A stretch of DNA of 64,000 bases, from the NCBI RefSeq assembly GCF_013408825.1, contig NZ_JACCBZ010000006.1, positions 248,001-312,000 on the forward strand. The letters run 5' to 3'. Below the pieces are notes generated by a model. It had not been told where the DNA came from and did not search any database. It saw nothing but the letters and a program-made list of their open reading frames with translations. The translations under genes and the position numbers were made by a program. This stretch comes from Mucilaginibacter tundrae. Lineage in GTDB: Bacteria > Bacteroidota > Bacteroidia > Sphingobacteriales > Sphingobacteriaceae. Below are positions 44,526-53,955 of the stretch, in pieces (positions within the stretch are counted from its first letter, which is position 1; each line of letters begins with the position of its first letter).

Positions 44526-44891
44526 CTAATAAAAAAAGGTTTCGGATATTATCTTGTCATCTTTTACGCCAAAAACCGCGATTTCTGCTAACTGCACGCG
44601 TTGCCCATTTTTAAAGGTCATATCCCTGCCCATGGCTACGCTAAAATAGTCGCCACCAACAACAGGTTTGCTGCAAAAGAAGCTATGTACTTCGGCTATA
44701 AGTTCCAGCCTGGCTTTTGATTTTGCCAAAACTCTTTCAATACCTTTGGTTACGGTGGGTACGCCCATTGCCAAAGCATGTTCAGGCTCGGTGCAAATAA
44801 TATCGGCACTGTATAATTGTTGATAGATCTCTGCTACTTGTCTTTTTTGAAAAAGTTCATTGTAACGATTGGCTAATTCCTGAGTTGTCAT
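44526..44891 (-). CDS. SnoaL/NTF2-like small protein
   Basis: 121 aa. The start TQELANRYNELFQKRQVAEI, a beta strand EVHSFFCSKPVVGGDYFSVA and the end VQLAEIAVFGVKDDKIISETFF follow the NTF2 cone fold. No active-site call is possible. It is divergent from an AraC-family regulator, with 95 bp between starts, so it is a natural candidate target of that regulator. Confidence 0.72.
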   Translation of the reverse strand: MTTQELANRYNELFQKRQVAEIYQQLYSADIICTEPEHALAMGVPTVTKGIERVLAKSKARLELIAEVHSFFCSKPVVGGDYFSVAMGRDMTFKNGQRVQLAEIAVFGVKDDKIISETFFY

Positions 44892-44986
44892 ATTTTTTGA
44901 TTTAATTTTAATATCACAAAGATATTATGCCAATCAATACTAAAAGTATCTAAAAGTGCTGTATGTTTGTTTAATCGTATTAAAAC

Positions 44987-45901
44987 ATGGATGCATTAAG
45001 TACCATATTGGAAGCAGTGGGGTTAAGAAGTGTAGTTTACAGCAAATTTCCGCTTGCAACCCCATGGGGGCTGGATATTGTTAAGGATGAAAATTCGCAA
45101 TTCTGGCGGTTGGTGAGCGGCAGTTGTACTGTTGGTTCGCCTGATGGCCGCGTTATAGAAATGGCGGAAGGTGACCTTGTATTTGTACCTCATGGCAGCG
45201 CCCACTGGATAGCAGACAGCGCTACGAGCTTACGCATGCCCTCGCCCGAATTTGTTAAGGCCAGGAGAGGGGGTATCCCTGTTTTTAATAATGGCGATAA
45301 CAGAACTATTTTGGTAGCGGGCCATTTTGAATTTGATTACCAGTCGTTGCATCCTTTTTTGAAGGACCTGCCGCCGGTTATCCATATCAGGCAATATGTA
45401 ACAGAAAACCAACTATTGGTAAAAGAGGTTACACAATTAATGCTGGAAGAGCTAAATAACGAAAAGCCGGGGAGCGGAGTAATGCTGAAATGCCTGTCAG
45501 AAATTATGTTTGTAAATATTATTAGGGCTTATTTGGAACAGGCTGAACCCGGCAGCGGTTTCCTTTCCGCGCTAAACGACCCGAGGATCAGTAAAGCCTT
45601 GAAACTGATACAGGACTCGCCCCAAAATAATTGGACGCTGGAATCCCTGGCATCGGAGATTGGTATGTCACGCTCTGTTTTCTTTAACCAGTTTAAAAAA
45701 CTGGTACATGAAACACCGTTAAGCTACCTTACTAACTGGCGCATGAGGCAAGCGCAAAAGTTATTAATGATGAGTAACAGCAATATAGCAGAAATTGCAG
45801 TAAACGTTGGTTATCAGTCAGAAGCAGCTTTTAACCGGATATTTAAATCAAAAACCGGGCAAACTCCCGCGGTGTACAGAAGAAGTAAACTTTTAAAGTA
45901 A
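44987..45901 (+). CDS. AraC-family transcriptional regulator with cupin-type sensor
   Basis: 304 aa. Residues about 10-190 form a cupin_6-type ligand domain (LATPWGLDIVKDENSQFWRL, VFVPHGSAHWI). The C-terminal ~100 residues hold two HTH motifs: WTLESLASEIGMSRSVFFNQF and SNIAEIAVNVGYQSEAAFNRIF with KTGQTPAVYRR. It probably regulates the divergent SnoaL-like gene; ligand unknown. It has no obvious terminator before the AT-rich spacer that follows. Confidence 0.88.
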   Translation: MDALSTILEAVGLRSVVYSKFPLATPWGLDIVKDENSQFWRLVSGSCTVGSPDGRVIEMAEGDLVFVPHGSAHWIADSATSLRMPSPEFVKARRGGIPVFNNGDNRTILVAGHFEFDYQSLHPFLKDLPPVIHIRQYVTENQLLVKEVTQLMLEELNNEKPGSGVMLKCLSEIMFVNIIRAYLEQAEPGSGFLSALNDPRISKALKLIQDSPQNNWTLESLASEIGMSRSVFFNQFKKLVHETPLSYLTNWRMRQAQKLLMMSNSNIAEIAVNVGYQSEAAFNRIFKSKTGQTPAVYRRSKLLK

Positions 45902-46276
45902 TTTTTATGCGACCAGAAGAAGTGTTTCACCGCGGCACAAAAACCGATCAATAAACCTGAAAAACACGATTAAAAAGCTATGAAAACCATTATTTTTCCA
46001 TCAAAAACAAGCGAAAAACGCATAAAAATCAATGATTTTCGAATGTTTTTAAGCCTTAAAAAGGCATTTTTAGACCAAAATACGTTTCAAAACTGATGTA
46101 AAAACCGCGTTTTCATGGTGATTTAGGGTCTTTTTTGGTTGAAAAGTGTACCAACTGTACCAATGTGTTTCATCTGTACCGCGGTACAGCATAGCGTAGG
46201 CAGCTCTACGAAACCCCTCCGATACAAGTGGAGATGATCGATTAAGATCATCCAGTGTTTTATACTGTTAAGGGCA
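45902..46276. other. Gene-free spacer with a 16-bp perfect palindrome
   Basis: About 375 bp. It contains A-rich sequence with a GCCTTAAAAAGGC hairpin and, at 46174-46189, the perfect palindrome CTGTACCGCGGTACAG. Two further TGTACC words (46147-46152 and 46156-46161) lie just upstream. No gene is supported; the palindrome could be a protein-binding site. Confidence 0.5.
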
Positions 46277-46507
46277 TCATTTATAAATTAGTACCACTAA
46301 TTCAAGCACCTTAACGTAACTCAAAACGATTTTTGACCGTACATCATTCAATTGCTTTTTACAGATCCGGAAGATGTTCCAATGGTTGGCACCACTGTCC
46401 TTGTCTACTAAATCGTAGCACTCTGTAACCTCTTTTACAACGCTTTTTCGGATCTGTTCGTTGAGCCAGGTTTTAACCTTTGCATCGAACGCTGCTTTAC
46501 TGTACAT
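46277..46507 (-). CDS. Small hypothetical protein (76 aa)
   Basis: ATG-initiated, charged first 50 residues (SKAAFDAKVKTWLNEQIRK and then VTECYDLVDKDSGANHW) with a hydrophobic end (VLELVVLIY). Composition is protein-like, but no family is recognised. It is isolated, AT-rich, and reads toward the palindrome at 46174. It may be real or a remnant. Confidence 0.35.
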   Translation of the reverse strand: MYSKAAFDAKVKTWLNEQIRKSVVKEVTECYDLVDKDSGANHWNIFRICKKQLNDVRSKIVLSYVKVLELVVLIYK

Positions 46508-46690
46508 TATACTACATTTTTTTTAAAATATATAACAATACTAATATACGACTCTTTGAAATGAATAACTCATTATAGAAAATCTATCCCTCTAAACAAA
46601 TTAAAAATATTATACAGTTAAATGCATATTTTCGTTAAAGTTAAACCAATTCAGGTTTAGTTGGTCTATTATAATGCTAATACCTACGTT

Positions 46691-48775
46691 ATGAAAAACA
46701 AATTTAAAGTCGGTTTTACTTTACTAATCGCAGGTAGTTTTTTTATTTTATCATCATTTTTCCAGCGCTCCGCACCAGTAACTTCTTATAAATTCCCTTA
46801 CAAAAGGGCTGGTTTGACTGAACGTCAGGCAGCTGAATACCTTGTTGGCCGCTTTACTTATGGCGCTACCCCGGGCGAGGTTGATTCGGTTATGAAAATG
46901 GGACTTGAAAATTGGTTTTCACAACAGCTGAATGCCAATCTTACAGATGATTCACTAAACAAACGTTTAGCTGCCTACAATGATATTAACCTGACTAATA
47001 CAGAGGTTTGCCATATTTATCCTCCCGGCTTTGTAATACGCACGCTGGCTATTAAAGACAGTGCTATTAGTAAGGATTCTGTAGATAAAGCTGTTGATAA
47101 AAAAGCTTTCAATGCGCAGATACAAGCATACATGGATAAAAAAGGCTTTAAAAATGACCAGGACCTGTATAAACAATTTATTGACCAACATATTATAAGG
47201 GCCATTTATTCACAAAACCAGCTAAGAGAGGTATTAACCGATTTTTGGTTTAACCATTTCAATGTATCATTTTTTAAAGGTGAGTGCGCCCAGTTTATAC
47301 CTGCTTATGAGCGGGATGTAATACGACCGAATGCCTTGGGTAAATTTGATCAATTGCTTGTGGCATCCACTAAATCACCTGCTATGTTATATTACCTGGA
47401 TAATTTTACCAGCGTAGGGCCGCCTCCCCCTAATACCCCAAAACCGGCTTCCGTACAACCTAAAACAGATGACGCCAATATGCTGATGACCGGCGGAAAT
47501 AAACCGCAATCAACAGTAAAAAATAATCCGGCAGATATGTCAATGATGATGAGCGCTGCTTCAACGCAACCTGCAAAGCCTGTAAAAACAATTACTCAAC
47601 CCGGTAAAAACCTAAATGGCCTGAATGAGAATTATGCCCGCGAGGTAATGGAGTTGCATACGCTGGGGGTTGATGGTGGATATACGCAAACAGACGTAAC
47701 TCAAGCTGCACGTGTATTAACCGGGTGGACGGTTTACCCCATCAGTGATTATGCTTATGGTGCGGCCATGAAAGGATTAGTCGCCAAGGTTGGCGAAGAC
47801 AATTTGGCTGCAAAAGGTTATGTACACGAAGGCGATTTTTTGTTTACCCCAAATCGACACGATCAGGGCGAAAAGGTTGTATTGGGCCATACCTTTCTAG
47901 CTAGTAAAGACCCGAACGTTGGCTACCAGGAAGGCATAACACTGCTGGAAATGCTGGCTAATCATCCATCGACGGCTAAGTTTATATCCCGGCAATTAGC
48001 CGTTCGTTTTGTGAGCGACACGCCACCACAAAGCTTGATAGATAAAATGGCCAAATCTTTTATTGATCATGATGGTGATATAAGGCAGGTGTTAATTACA
48101 ATGGTCACCTCTAAGGAGTTTTGGAATAAGAAAAATATAGATGCAAAAGTAAAATCACCTTTTGAGTTAGCTGTTAGTTCGGCAAGGGCACTAAATGCTG
48201 ATGTAAAAGATCCTTATCCATTATTTAACTGGATGGCGAAAATGGGTCAGAAAATTTATTATTACCAGGCACCAACCGGTTTTCCAGATCGCGCTGCTTA
48301 TTGGATTAACACAGGAGCGTTGCTTGATCGTATGGATTTTGGACTGGCACTGGCCAGCGGACAGATAGGCGGAATAAACATAAAATTAAGCACCTTCAGC
48401 AAAGCACTTGCAAATGATCCGCAAGCAGCAGTTAAGGATTATAGTAATGCATTGCTGCCCGGCGACGACCCAAATGAAATGACAAAAGAACTGATACCGC
48501 TGTTGAACGACCCTGCAGTGTTAGCCAAATTAGCAAATACTGGTAAACAGCCAATTAAGCACGATCCTGTTGCTACTGAAAAGCCTGTAATTGGAGCGCC
48601 TGGAGATATGGCGCTAATGAGCGCCTTTGCTGAAAGTCAGTCTAAAGTACTAACACAAGCTCCGGTAGCGCAGCCACTTGTGAACATTTCAACCAATAAC
48701 AAAATGAATGCTAATAATATGCGCTCACTTATTGCCGGAATAATTATCGGTTCGCCGGATTTTCAAAAACGGTAA
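46691..48775 (+). CDS. DUF1800 family protein, exported
   Basis: 694 aa from ATG 46691 (MKNKFKVGFTLLIAGSFFILSSFF, signal or anchor); a start ten codons upstream would place polar residues first. The DUF1800 core is visible: AEYLVGRFTYGATPGEVD, LREVLTDFWFNHFNVSFFKG, LNENYAREVMELHTLGVDGGYTQ, VTQAARVLTGW and PTGFPDRAAYWINTGAL. A low-complexity Pro/Gln/Met insert lies at about 250-300. This family occurs with DUF1501 partners, as here; the function is unknown. Confidence 0.9.
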   Translation: MKNKFKVGFTLLIAGSFFILSSFFQRSAPVTSYKFPYKRAGLTERQAAEYLVGRFTYGATPGEVDSVMKMGLENWFSQQLNANLTDDSLNKRLAAYNDINLTNTEVCHIYPPGFVIRTLAIKDSAISKDSVDKAVDKKAFNAQIQAYMDKKGFKNDQDLYKQFIDQHIIRAIYSQNQLREVLTDFWFNHFNVSFFKGECAQFIPAYERDVIRPNALGKFDQLLVASTKSPAMLYYLDNFTSVGPPPPNTPKPASVQPKTDDANMLMTGGNKPQSTVKNNPADMSMMMSAASTQPAKPVKTITQPGKNLNGLNENYAREVMELHTLGVDGGYTQTDVTQAARVLTGWTVYPISDYAYGAAMKGLVAKVGEDNLAAKGYVHEGDFLFTPNRHDQGEKVVLGHTFLASKDPNVGYQEGITLLEMLANHPSTAKFISRQLAVRFVSDTPPQSLIDKMAKSFIDHDGDIRQVLITMVTSKEFWNKKNIDAKVKSPFELAVSSARALNADVKDPYPLFNWMAKMGQKIYYYQAPTGFPDRAAYWINTGALLDRMDFGLALASGQIGGINIKLSTFSKALANDPQAAVKDYSNALLPGDDPNEMTKELIPLLNDPAVLAKLANTGKQPIKHDPVATEKPVIGAPGDMALMSAFAESQSKVLTQAPVAQPLVNISTNNKMNANNMRSLIAGIIIGSPDFQKR

Positions 48776-48825
48776 TGAATGAGATAATAATGATAAAGAA
48801 TATCACATAGAATAATATTAAAACT

Positions 48826-50100
48826 ATGGTAAGCAGAAGAGGATTTTTAAAATCAGGAGGGCTCGCATTAATGGGCATAGGATTGATGGGCGGTATACCC
48901 GGCTTTTTGGCCGAAGCTGTAGCCCGTGAACAGATTATCAAACCTTATGGAAAACGCAAGGTAATGGTGTGCATATTTCAGCGTGGTGCAATGGATGGGC
49001 TGATGGCGGTAACACCGTTTACGGATACCTATTTACAACAAGCGCGGCCTACTCTCTTCATGTCTGCCGCCAAAAGCAGTACCCCCGGTAATCCGCTGAT
49101 CGATTTGGACGGCCATTATGGACTCCATCCCTCAATGAAAGCTTTTGAACCCATATTCAGGGAGAAACGATTGGCGATAGTGCATGGTATAGGTTCGCCC
49201 AATAATACCCGTTCTCATTTTGATGCACAAGATTATATGGAATCAGGCACGCCATTTGACAAAGGCACCAACAGCGGCTGGTTAAACCGTGCTGTTGGTT
49301 TGTTAGGACACGATACCCTTACCCCGTTCAGCGCGGTTAGTCTAACATCTGCCATGCCGCGTTCTTTTTATGGGGATAACCCGGCGCTGGCAATCAGCAA
49401 CTTGCAGGATTTTGGCATCCAGATGCGAGGCAACGCCGTAGGAACCGATTTGGCATCCAGGAGTTTTGAAGAGTTATATGGCCAAAGTTCTGCAGGTTTA
49501 TTGCAAAACACAGGGCGAGAAAGCTTTGAAGCGATAAAAATGTTGCAAAAGAACGATGTGCGTAATTATAAGCCAGCAAATAATGTTGTTTACCCAAACT
49601 CAGCACTTGGAAATGCATTAAAACAGATCGCGCAATTGATCAAAATGGATGTTGGCCTTGAAGTGGCCTTTACCGAATCCAATGGATGGGATACTCACTT
49701 TAACCAGGGGACGGAAAACGGAATATTTGCCAGAAATGTGGCAGATCTAAGCAACAGCATTATGGCATTTTGGAACGATCTGGATGCTTATCAGGATGAG
49801 GTAACCGTGATGACCATGACTGAATTTGGCCGTACTGTACACCAGAATGGTACCGGTGGTACCGACCATGGCCGTGCTTCCTGCAATTTTATATTGGGTA
49901 ACACTGTTAACGGAGGCCTGATACACGGACAAGTGCAGCCTATGAGTACAGATAACCTAGAAGACGGGCGTGACCTGCCGGTAACAACTGACTTCCGTTC
50001 CGTCTTTAGCGAGGTGGCTGATAAACAGCTTAAAGTTAATAATGATCGTATTTTATTTCCCGACTGGAAAGGTGAAAAAATAGGTGTAATCAACGGTTAG
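48826..50100 (+). CDS. DUF1501 family protein with Tat signal
   Basis: 424 aa. The N-terminus has a twin-arginine signal (SRRGFLKSGGLALMGIGLMG). DUF1501 motifs: VCIFQRGAMDGLMAVTPF, HGIGSPNNTRSHFDAQDYME, ESNGWDTHFNQG, and TMTEFGRTVHQNGTGGTDHG, similar to the alkaline phosphatase/sulfatase-like metal fold. It starts 50 bp after the DUF1800 gene; the two families are nearly always paired and probably form an exported complex. Substrate is not known. Confidence 0.9.
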   Translation: MVSRRGFLKSGGLALMGIGLMGGIPGFLAEAVAREQIIKPYGKRKVMVCIFQRGAMDGLMAVTPFTDTYLQQARPTLFMSAAKSSTPGNPLIDLDGHYGLHPSMKAFEPIFREKRLAIVHGIGSPNNTRSHFDAQDYMESGTPFDKGTNSGWLNRAVGLLGHDTLTPFSAVSLTSAMPRSFYGDNPALAISNLQDFGIQMRGNAVGTDLASRSFEELYGQSSAGLLQNTGRESFEAIKMLQKNDVRNYKPANNVVYPNSALGNALKQIAQLIKMDVGLEVAFTESNGWDTHFNQGTENGIFARNVADLSNSIMAFWNDLDAYQDEVTVMTMTEFGRTVHQNGTGGTDHGRASCNFILGNTVNGGLIHGQVQPMSTDNLEDGRDLPVTTDFRSVFSEVADKQLKVNNDRILFPDWKGEKIGVING

Positions 50101-50172
50101 GTCAGCCGTTAAAGTTGCAGGTATCTTTATGTCGCTATATTTTTTTTAAAAAAGTTGTTACCAACTGGCAGG

Positions 50173-50204
50173 GTTTATAATTTCAATTAAAATATATTAA
50201 GCTT
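50173..50204. repeat. Direct repeat, left copy, before the TPR gene
   Basis: GTTTATAATTTC, a 5-bp variable middle, then AAATATATTAAGCTT. The right copy is at 50667-50699; 27 bases in two blocks are identical. Left copy ends 8 bp before the TPR gene ATG. Confidence 0.7.
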
Positions 50205-50212
50205 ATACCATT

Positions 50213-50674
50213 ATGCAATTTGAACCCGATAACAAAATTGTAAAACTCTGCGCCAAGGGAATGGACATGGAAGGTGAAGGCAAAAATGAAGAAGCTGCAA
50301 AAGTATTTCTTCAGGCATGGGAACAGGCCAGCGACGACAAGGAGAAATTCACTGCTGCTCATTATCTCGCCCGGCATCAAAAAAGTGTGGCCGATAAATT
50401 AGCCTGGGATGAAATAGCGCTAGACCTGGCATTGAAAATAAAAGACGACAGTGTTAAAGGAGCTTATCCTTCGCTTTACCTGAACATTGCCAAAGGCTAT
50501 GAGGATCTAAAGGAATTTGAAAAGGCAATAAAAAACTACGAAACAGCGCTTACTTGTACTAATTTTCTGCATGAAGATGGTTATGGAAAAATGATCAAAG
50601 GTGGCGTCGAGAATGGCCTCGAACGAATTAAGACACATTTAACAGTGATGATCTTAAGCAGTAGAAGTTTATAA
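50213..50674 (+). CDS. TPR-like helical protein
   Basis: 153 aa. Helical repeats typical of TPR: DMEGEGKNEEAAKVFLQAWEQA (about 19-40), GAYPSLYLNIAKGYEDLKEFEKAIKNYETAL (about 83-113). Such proteins are often mislabelled as rRNA adenine methyltransferases in Bacteroidota, but no methyltransferase motif is present. The last three codons and the stop lie inside the right copy of the flanking direct repeat, so the C-terminus may have been redefined by a rearrangement. Confidence 0.72.
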   Translation: MQFEPDNKIVKLCAKGMDMEGEGKNEEAAKVFLQAWEQASDDKEKFTAAHYLARHQKSVADKLAWDEIALDLALKIKDDSVKGAYPSLYLNIAKGYEDLKEFEKAIKNYETALTCTNFLHEDGYGKMIKGGVENGLERIKTHLTVMILSSRSL

Positions 50675-50699
50675 TTTCGAGCTGAAATATATTAAGCTT
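50667..50699. repeat. Direct repeat, right copy, at the TPR gene 3' end
   Basis: Same two blocks as 50173-50204 with a 6-bp middle. It covers the end of the TPR coding sequence. Confidence 0.7.
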
Positions 50700-51537
50700 G
50701 CAGCTTAATTAAACGACTCACAAAATAATCCCGTTCTGTTTTATGTATATTTCAGCTACTAAATATTTTTTTGTATATTTTAATAATTAGCACATTGACA
50801 ATATCATAACATAAACCTATATTTACATATTCTAAGATTTAATATTGTTTTGGACAGAGCTAATACTCCATGCAATATTTATCTGGAATTGGAAGTAGTC
50901 GAAAATCCATAATAACAGAGTAGACAACCTAACCTTAACCTTAAAACAAATGAACACTCACTTTGATGATAAAATCTATCATCCCTTACCATACAATACT
51001 GTCTAACATTTCTTCTTTATTATAGAGAAATCCGCAGTTTGCTGATGAAAATGCTTTTGTTAAAAACAGGAAGGTAAAGCATTGCATCTTGCTTTTGCAG
51101 AAGTGAATAAGTATTGAATTGGTCTAAATATTAGTAAAAGCTGCCAACAACTTCTTATCATTTAGTCGCTTTGTGCAAGTATTATTTTGATGCTTCGCTA
51201 AAAGCGCTATAGATAATGTATGTGGCAAATTAATACTTTTTTGCCATGCGTTATTTTTCAATCCTCTCAAAAGACATTGTATTATAATAAATAATCTGCA
51301 TCGATACCAAGGCAAGCGATGAAAGTTACACAATATGGGGAATTCGAAAACCCAGAAAAAGAGTAGAGGAAACAATTAATCAATAAAAACGATACACCAG
51401 AGAAAATAATCAATCGTAAGTATCTAAGCTGACTGGACAGCGATTAACCAGGGCAAATTCCGAAAGGCCAATAAAAGGAAAGGTGGATGCTGAAAAACCT
51501 TAAAAAGAGTAAGCAAATCATTTAAATACCTAAACCA
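50700..51537. other. AT-rich stretch without a convincing gene
   Basis: About 840 bp with no supported gene. A short ATG frame (50950-51006, 18 codons) ends early. A gene-like run in another frame near 51028-51090 (NPQFADENAFVKNRK) has no start and may be debris. Composition is lower in GC than neighbours, consistent with decayed or transferred DNA. The end next to 51538 must carry the promoter of the following gene. Confidence 0.4.
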
Positions 51538-51906
51538 ATGCCATCACAAGGAAATTTAACCATTATTAATGCGTTACCAAACACTAATATTCAAATAACA
51601 TGCGACAGTAACAATTGGAATTGTTGTGACGCCCCACAACCCGGAACTGATCTAGGATCGTTGAAACCGTATACTAGTTTACTATACCCATGTTTCAGAA
51701 AAGGCGGCCATGGTTGCGACGGAAACCAAGGAGTATGGACCCTTGACATTTTAGGGAATAGTTTATCGCTTGGCACTCAACCGTTTCAAATAGACGGTGA
51801 TGGAAACATTGATTTCAATGGATCGAATACAGGGGCTTTTACATCATACCTTGTTAATAGTGGAAGTAATAATGTTATATGGATTATCCTTCCGGTTATT
51901 TCGTAA
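51538..51906 (+). CDS. Small cysteine-containing beta-rich protein, unrecognised
   Basis: 122 aa without signal peptide. Five cysteines (near 22, 29, 30, 52, 60) fall in the N-terminal half, and the sequence is rich in Asn, Gly and Thr, with short hydrophobic strands (NLTIINAL, IQITCD, GVWTLDIL, VIWIIL). This pattern suggests a compact beta-sandwich. A distant resemblance to aegerolysin-like small proteins can be imagined but is not demonstrated. It has a strong terminator directly downstream, which supports a real, independently transcribed gene. It lies alone in low-GC DNA, possibly acquired. Confidence 0.6.
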   Translation: MPSQGNLTIINALPNTNIQITCDSNNWNCCDAPQPGTDLGSLKPYTSLLYPCFRKGGHGCDGNQGVWTLDILGNSLSLGTQPFQIDGDGNIDFNGSNTGAFTSYLVNSGSNNVIWIILPVIS

Positions 51907-51931
51907 CAAAAACAAAAAACTTTTAATTCCT

Positions 51932-51973
51932 GAGGCTGTCTCCAATAGCCGGAGACAGCCTCTATAATTTTTT
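51932..51973 (+). terminator. Strong terminator after the cysteine-containing gene
   Basis: GAGGCTGTCTCC-AATAGCC-GGAGACAGCCTC, a perfect 12-bp stem, followed by TATAATTTTTT. This GAGGCTGTCTC stem is a common terminator sequence in this group. Confidence 0.88.
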
Positions 51974-52182
51974 GTCCTAACAAGAATTTTAAATAGATTA
52001 ACATTAGTGCTTCTACTTTCAGTTGAAGACGAGGTTTCATACACACCCCCTCCCCCACACCTCCGGGTAGGCTTGGTCTATGAATTATTATCCCCATAGC
52101 CACCACAGATTCAATTTTTTCTCATCGCTTAAACAGGTAAAAAGAAGCTCTTTTCTTGATCAGTGTAGGGCTTCTTCTTACA

Positions 52183-53955
52183 TTATGCATTTACTGATGA
52201 TTCTTGCGGTACTGCCGGTAAAGTAAAATAAAACCGGCTTCCTATACCCACTTCACTTTCCACACCAATTTCGCCACCCTGGGCAGCTATAAATTCTTTG
52301 GATATGGCCAGTCCTAAACCTGAACCGGACTTATTTTGGCCGTCGGTTGGTACCTGGAAATACCTGTCGAATAAACGCGATTTGTATTTATCATCAATGC
52401 CCTTTCCCAAATCTTTTACAGAGAATTCTATCAAATTAGCTTTCTTAGATACATCAACTGTAATTTTTGATTTCGGCGGACTGTATCGTAAAGCATTTGA
52501 CAAAAAGTTGATCATCACCCATGCCGTTTTCTCCACATCGGCATTAACATCCGGGATATGGGGAGCTACGCTCTGCTCTATAATTATACCTTTTTGGTCG
52601 GCCTCAAATTTTATCGCTTTTATCGCATAATCAATTATTTTTTCGGGTTTGGTTGGTACAAAATTTAATTGAATATTGCCAGTTTCCACCTGCGACAGAT
52701 CCAATAATTCGTATGTTATTTTAAGCAGACGTTCCGCATCGCCGCTGATGTGCTTTACTAGTTGGTTCTGTTCAGGATTTAATGCACCTACACGTGTATC
52801 TGCCAGTAAACCCGCACTCATTTTAATAGCGGATATAGGAGTTTTAAGCTCGTGCGATATTGTGGCTATAAAATTACTTTTAGCCTCGTCACGCTCTTTA
52901 AATTCAGTTATATTACGAAGAATATATACTATACCTACTGATTTTTTGGCAATATTTACCGGCCCTTCACTCGGTGATAAGTTTGGCACTAAAATTTCGC
53001 GGGTTTCTAACTGAAAGAATGAATCCTTACCCTCGGCAAAAATTTTAAATGCCCTATCTGATTTTTCGCCATTGATAATAGATTTAAACAGATCATTATT
53101 TTTACTGACGTCTTCAACTAATTTCCCTGTCAACTTATCCTCACCCAAATTCAAAATAGCTTTTGCGGCTGTATTGATAAAGAGTATTTCGTGTTTTTCA
53201 TTTACGCCGATAATTGCGTCATGCATTTGCTCAATAATGGTTTCGATACGTGATTTCTCCGACATTATTTTGGACAAATTGCTATTTTCCCATTCATTTA
53301 GCTTTGACGCCATATCATTAAAGGCGTTGGCAACCTCTGCAAACTCATCACTTTTATCAAAATGGATACGCTGTCCATAGTTCTTTTGACTGATCTCCCT
53401 TATACCCTCTAATAGCGCATTTAAAGGATTAGATATAATCCCAGGGAAATTTACACTAAAGCTAAACAGCACAAGGAAAGTGAAGGCTCCAGCTAAGCCC
53501 AAAAAAACTACCGCGTCTTCAACATCTTTATGTGCCTTTTCATTTTTAATAACGATGGCACGCATATTTACCATTTCAACGGTACGTAGAAACCGCCTTG
53601 CTATTTTTTCAGCCTCTACCTGCTGTGGTAGCGAGGCAGACTTATCCTGAAGCTGGGTAAATGCCTTGCGGATGCCGTTAGCCGCTTCAAACTCGCCGCG
53701 CTCGGTGATATTGTGTTCTTCCTTAACTAACTGTTCATTAAAATATTTTATAGCGGCATCTTTCAGTGGCAGATTTTCTTCATCCAATACTGAACGCATT
53801 TCGCTTACGTAGTTTAACGATTCGTAGTTATCCTTTAAAATAACCTTGGCACTAATAGAAATTTGGTTGATATAAAACAAAGATACCGCTCCAAAAAACA
53901 GCACCACAATAAACAAAAAGCCGAAGCCTAAACGGAGTTTATTTTTTACTTTCAT
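52183..53955 (-). CDS. Sensor histidine kinase of the Kdp module
   Basis: 590 aa. Two membrane segments (about 11-29 and 149-168) flank a periplasmic part of about 120 residues. HAMP (about 170-222), PAS-like (about 236-350) and HisKA with phospho-His368 in FIATISHELKTP follow. The ATP-binding part has NFLSNALRYSP, DLGKGIDDKY and GSGLGLAISKEF. It overlaps the short KdpD gene by 4 bp, so the kinase function missing from that protein seems supplied here. Its target is probably the sigma-54 activator at 59960-61309, since no KdpE is present; this is inference. Confidence 0.88.
   Translation of the reverse strand: MKVKNKLRLGFGFLFIVVLFFGAVSLFYINQISISAKVILKDNYESLNYVSEMRSVLDEENLPLKDAAIKYFNEQLVKEEHNITERGEFEAANGIRKAFTQLQDKSASLPQQVEAEKIARRFLRTVEMVNMRAIVIKNEKAHKDVEDAVVFLGLAGAFTFLVLFSFSVNFPGIISNPLNALLEGIREISQKNYGQRIHFDKSDEFAEVANAFNDMASKLNEWENSNLSKIMSEKSRIETIIEQMHDAIIGVNEKHEILFINTAAKAILNLGEDKLTGKLVEDVSKNNDLFKSIINGEKSDRAFKIFAEGKDSFFQLETREILVPNLSPSEGPVNIAKKSVGIVYILRNITEFKERDEAKSNFIATISHELKTPISAIKMSAGLLADTRVGALNPEQNQLVKHISGDAERLLKITYELLDLSQVETGNIQLNFVPTKPEKIIDYAIKAIKFEADQKGIIIEQSVAPHIPDVNADVEKTAWVMINFLSNALRYSPPKSKITVDVSKKANLIEFSVKDLGKGIDDKYKSRLFDRYFQVPTDGQNKSGSGLGLAISKEFIAAQGGEIGVESEVGIGSRFYFTLPAVPQESSVNA

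Noticed and set aside
50213..50674. rRNA adenine methyltransferase
   Set aside because: No SAM-binding or NPPY motif; the sequence is plain TPR-like helical repeat.
51124..51375. Minus-strand frame of 83 codons in the AT-rich stretch
   Set aside because: No recognisable motif and repeated aromatic/Cys-rich composition unlike neighbours; not supported.
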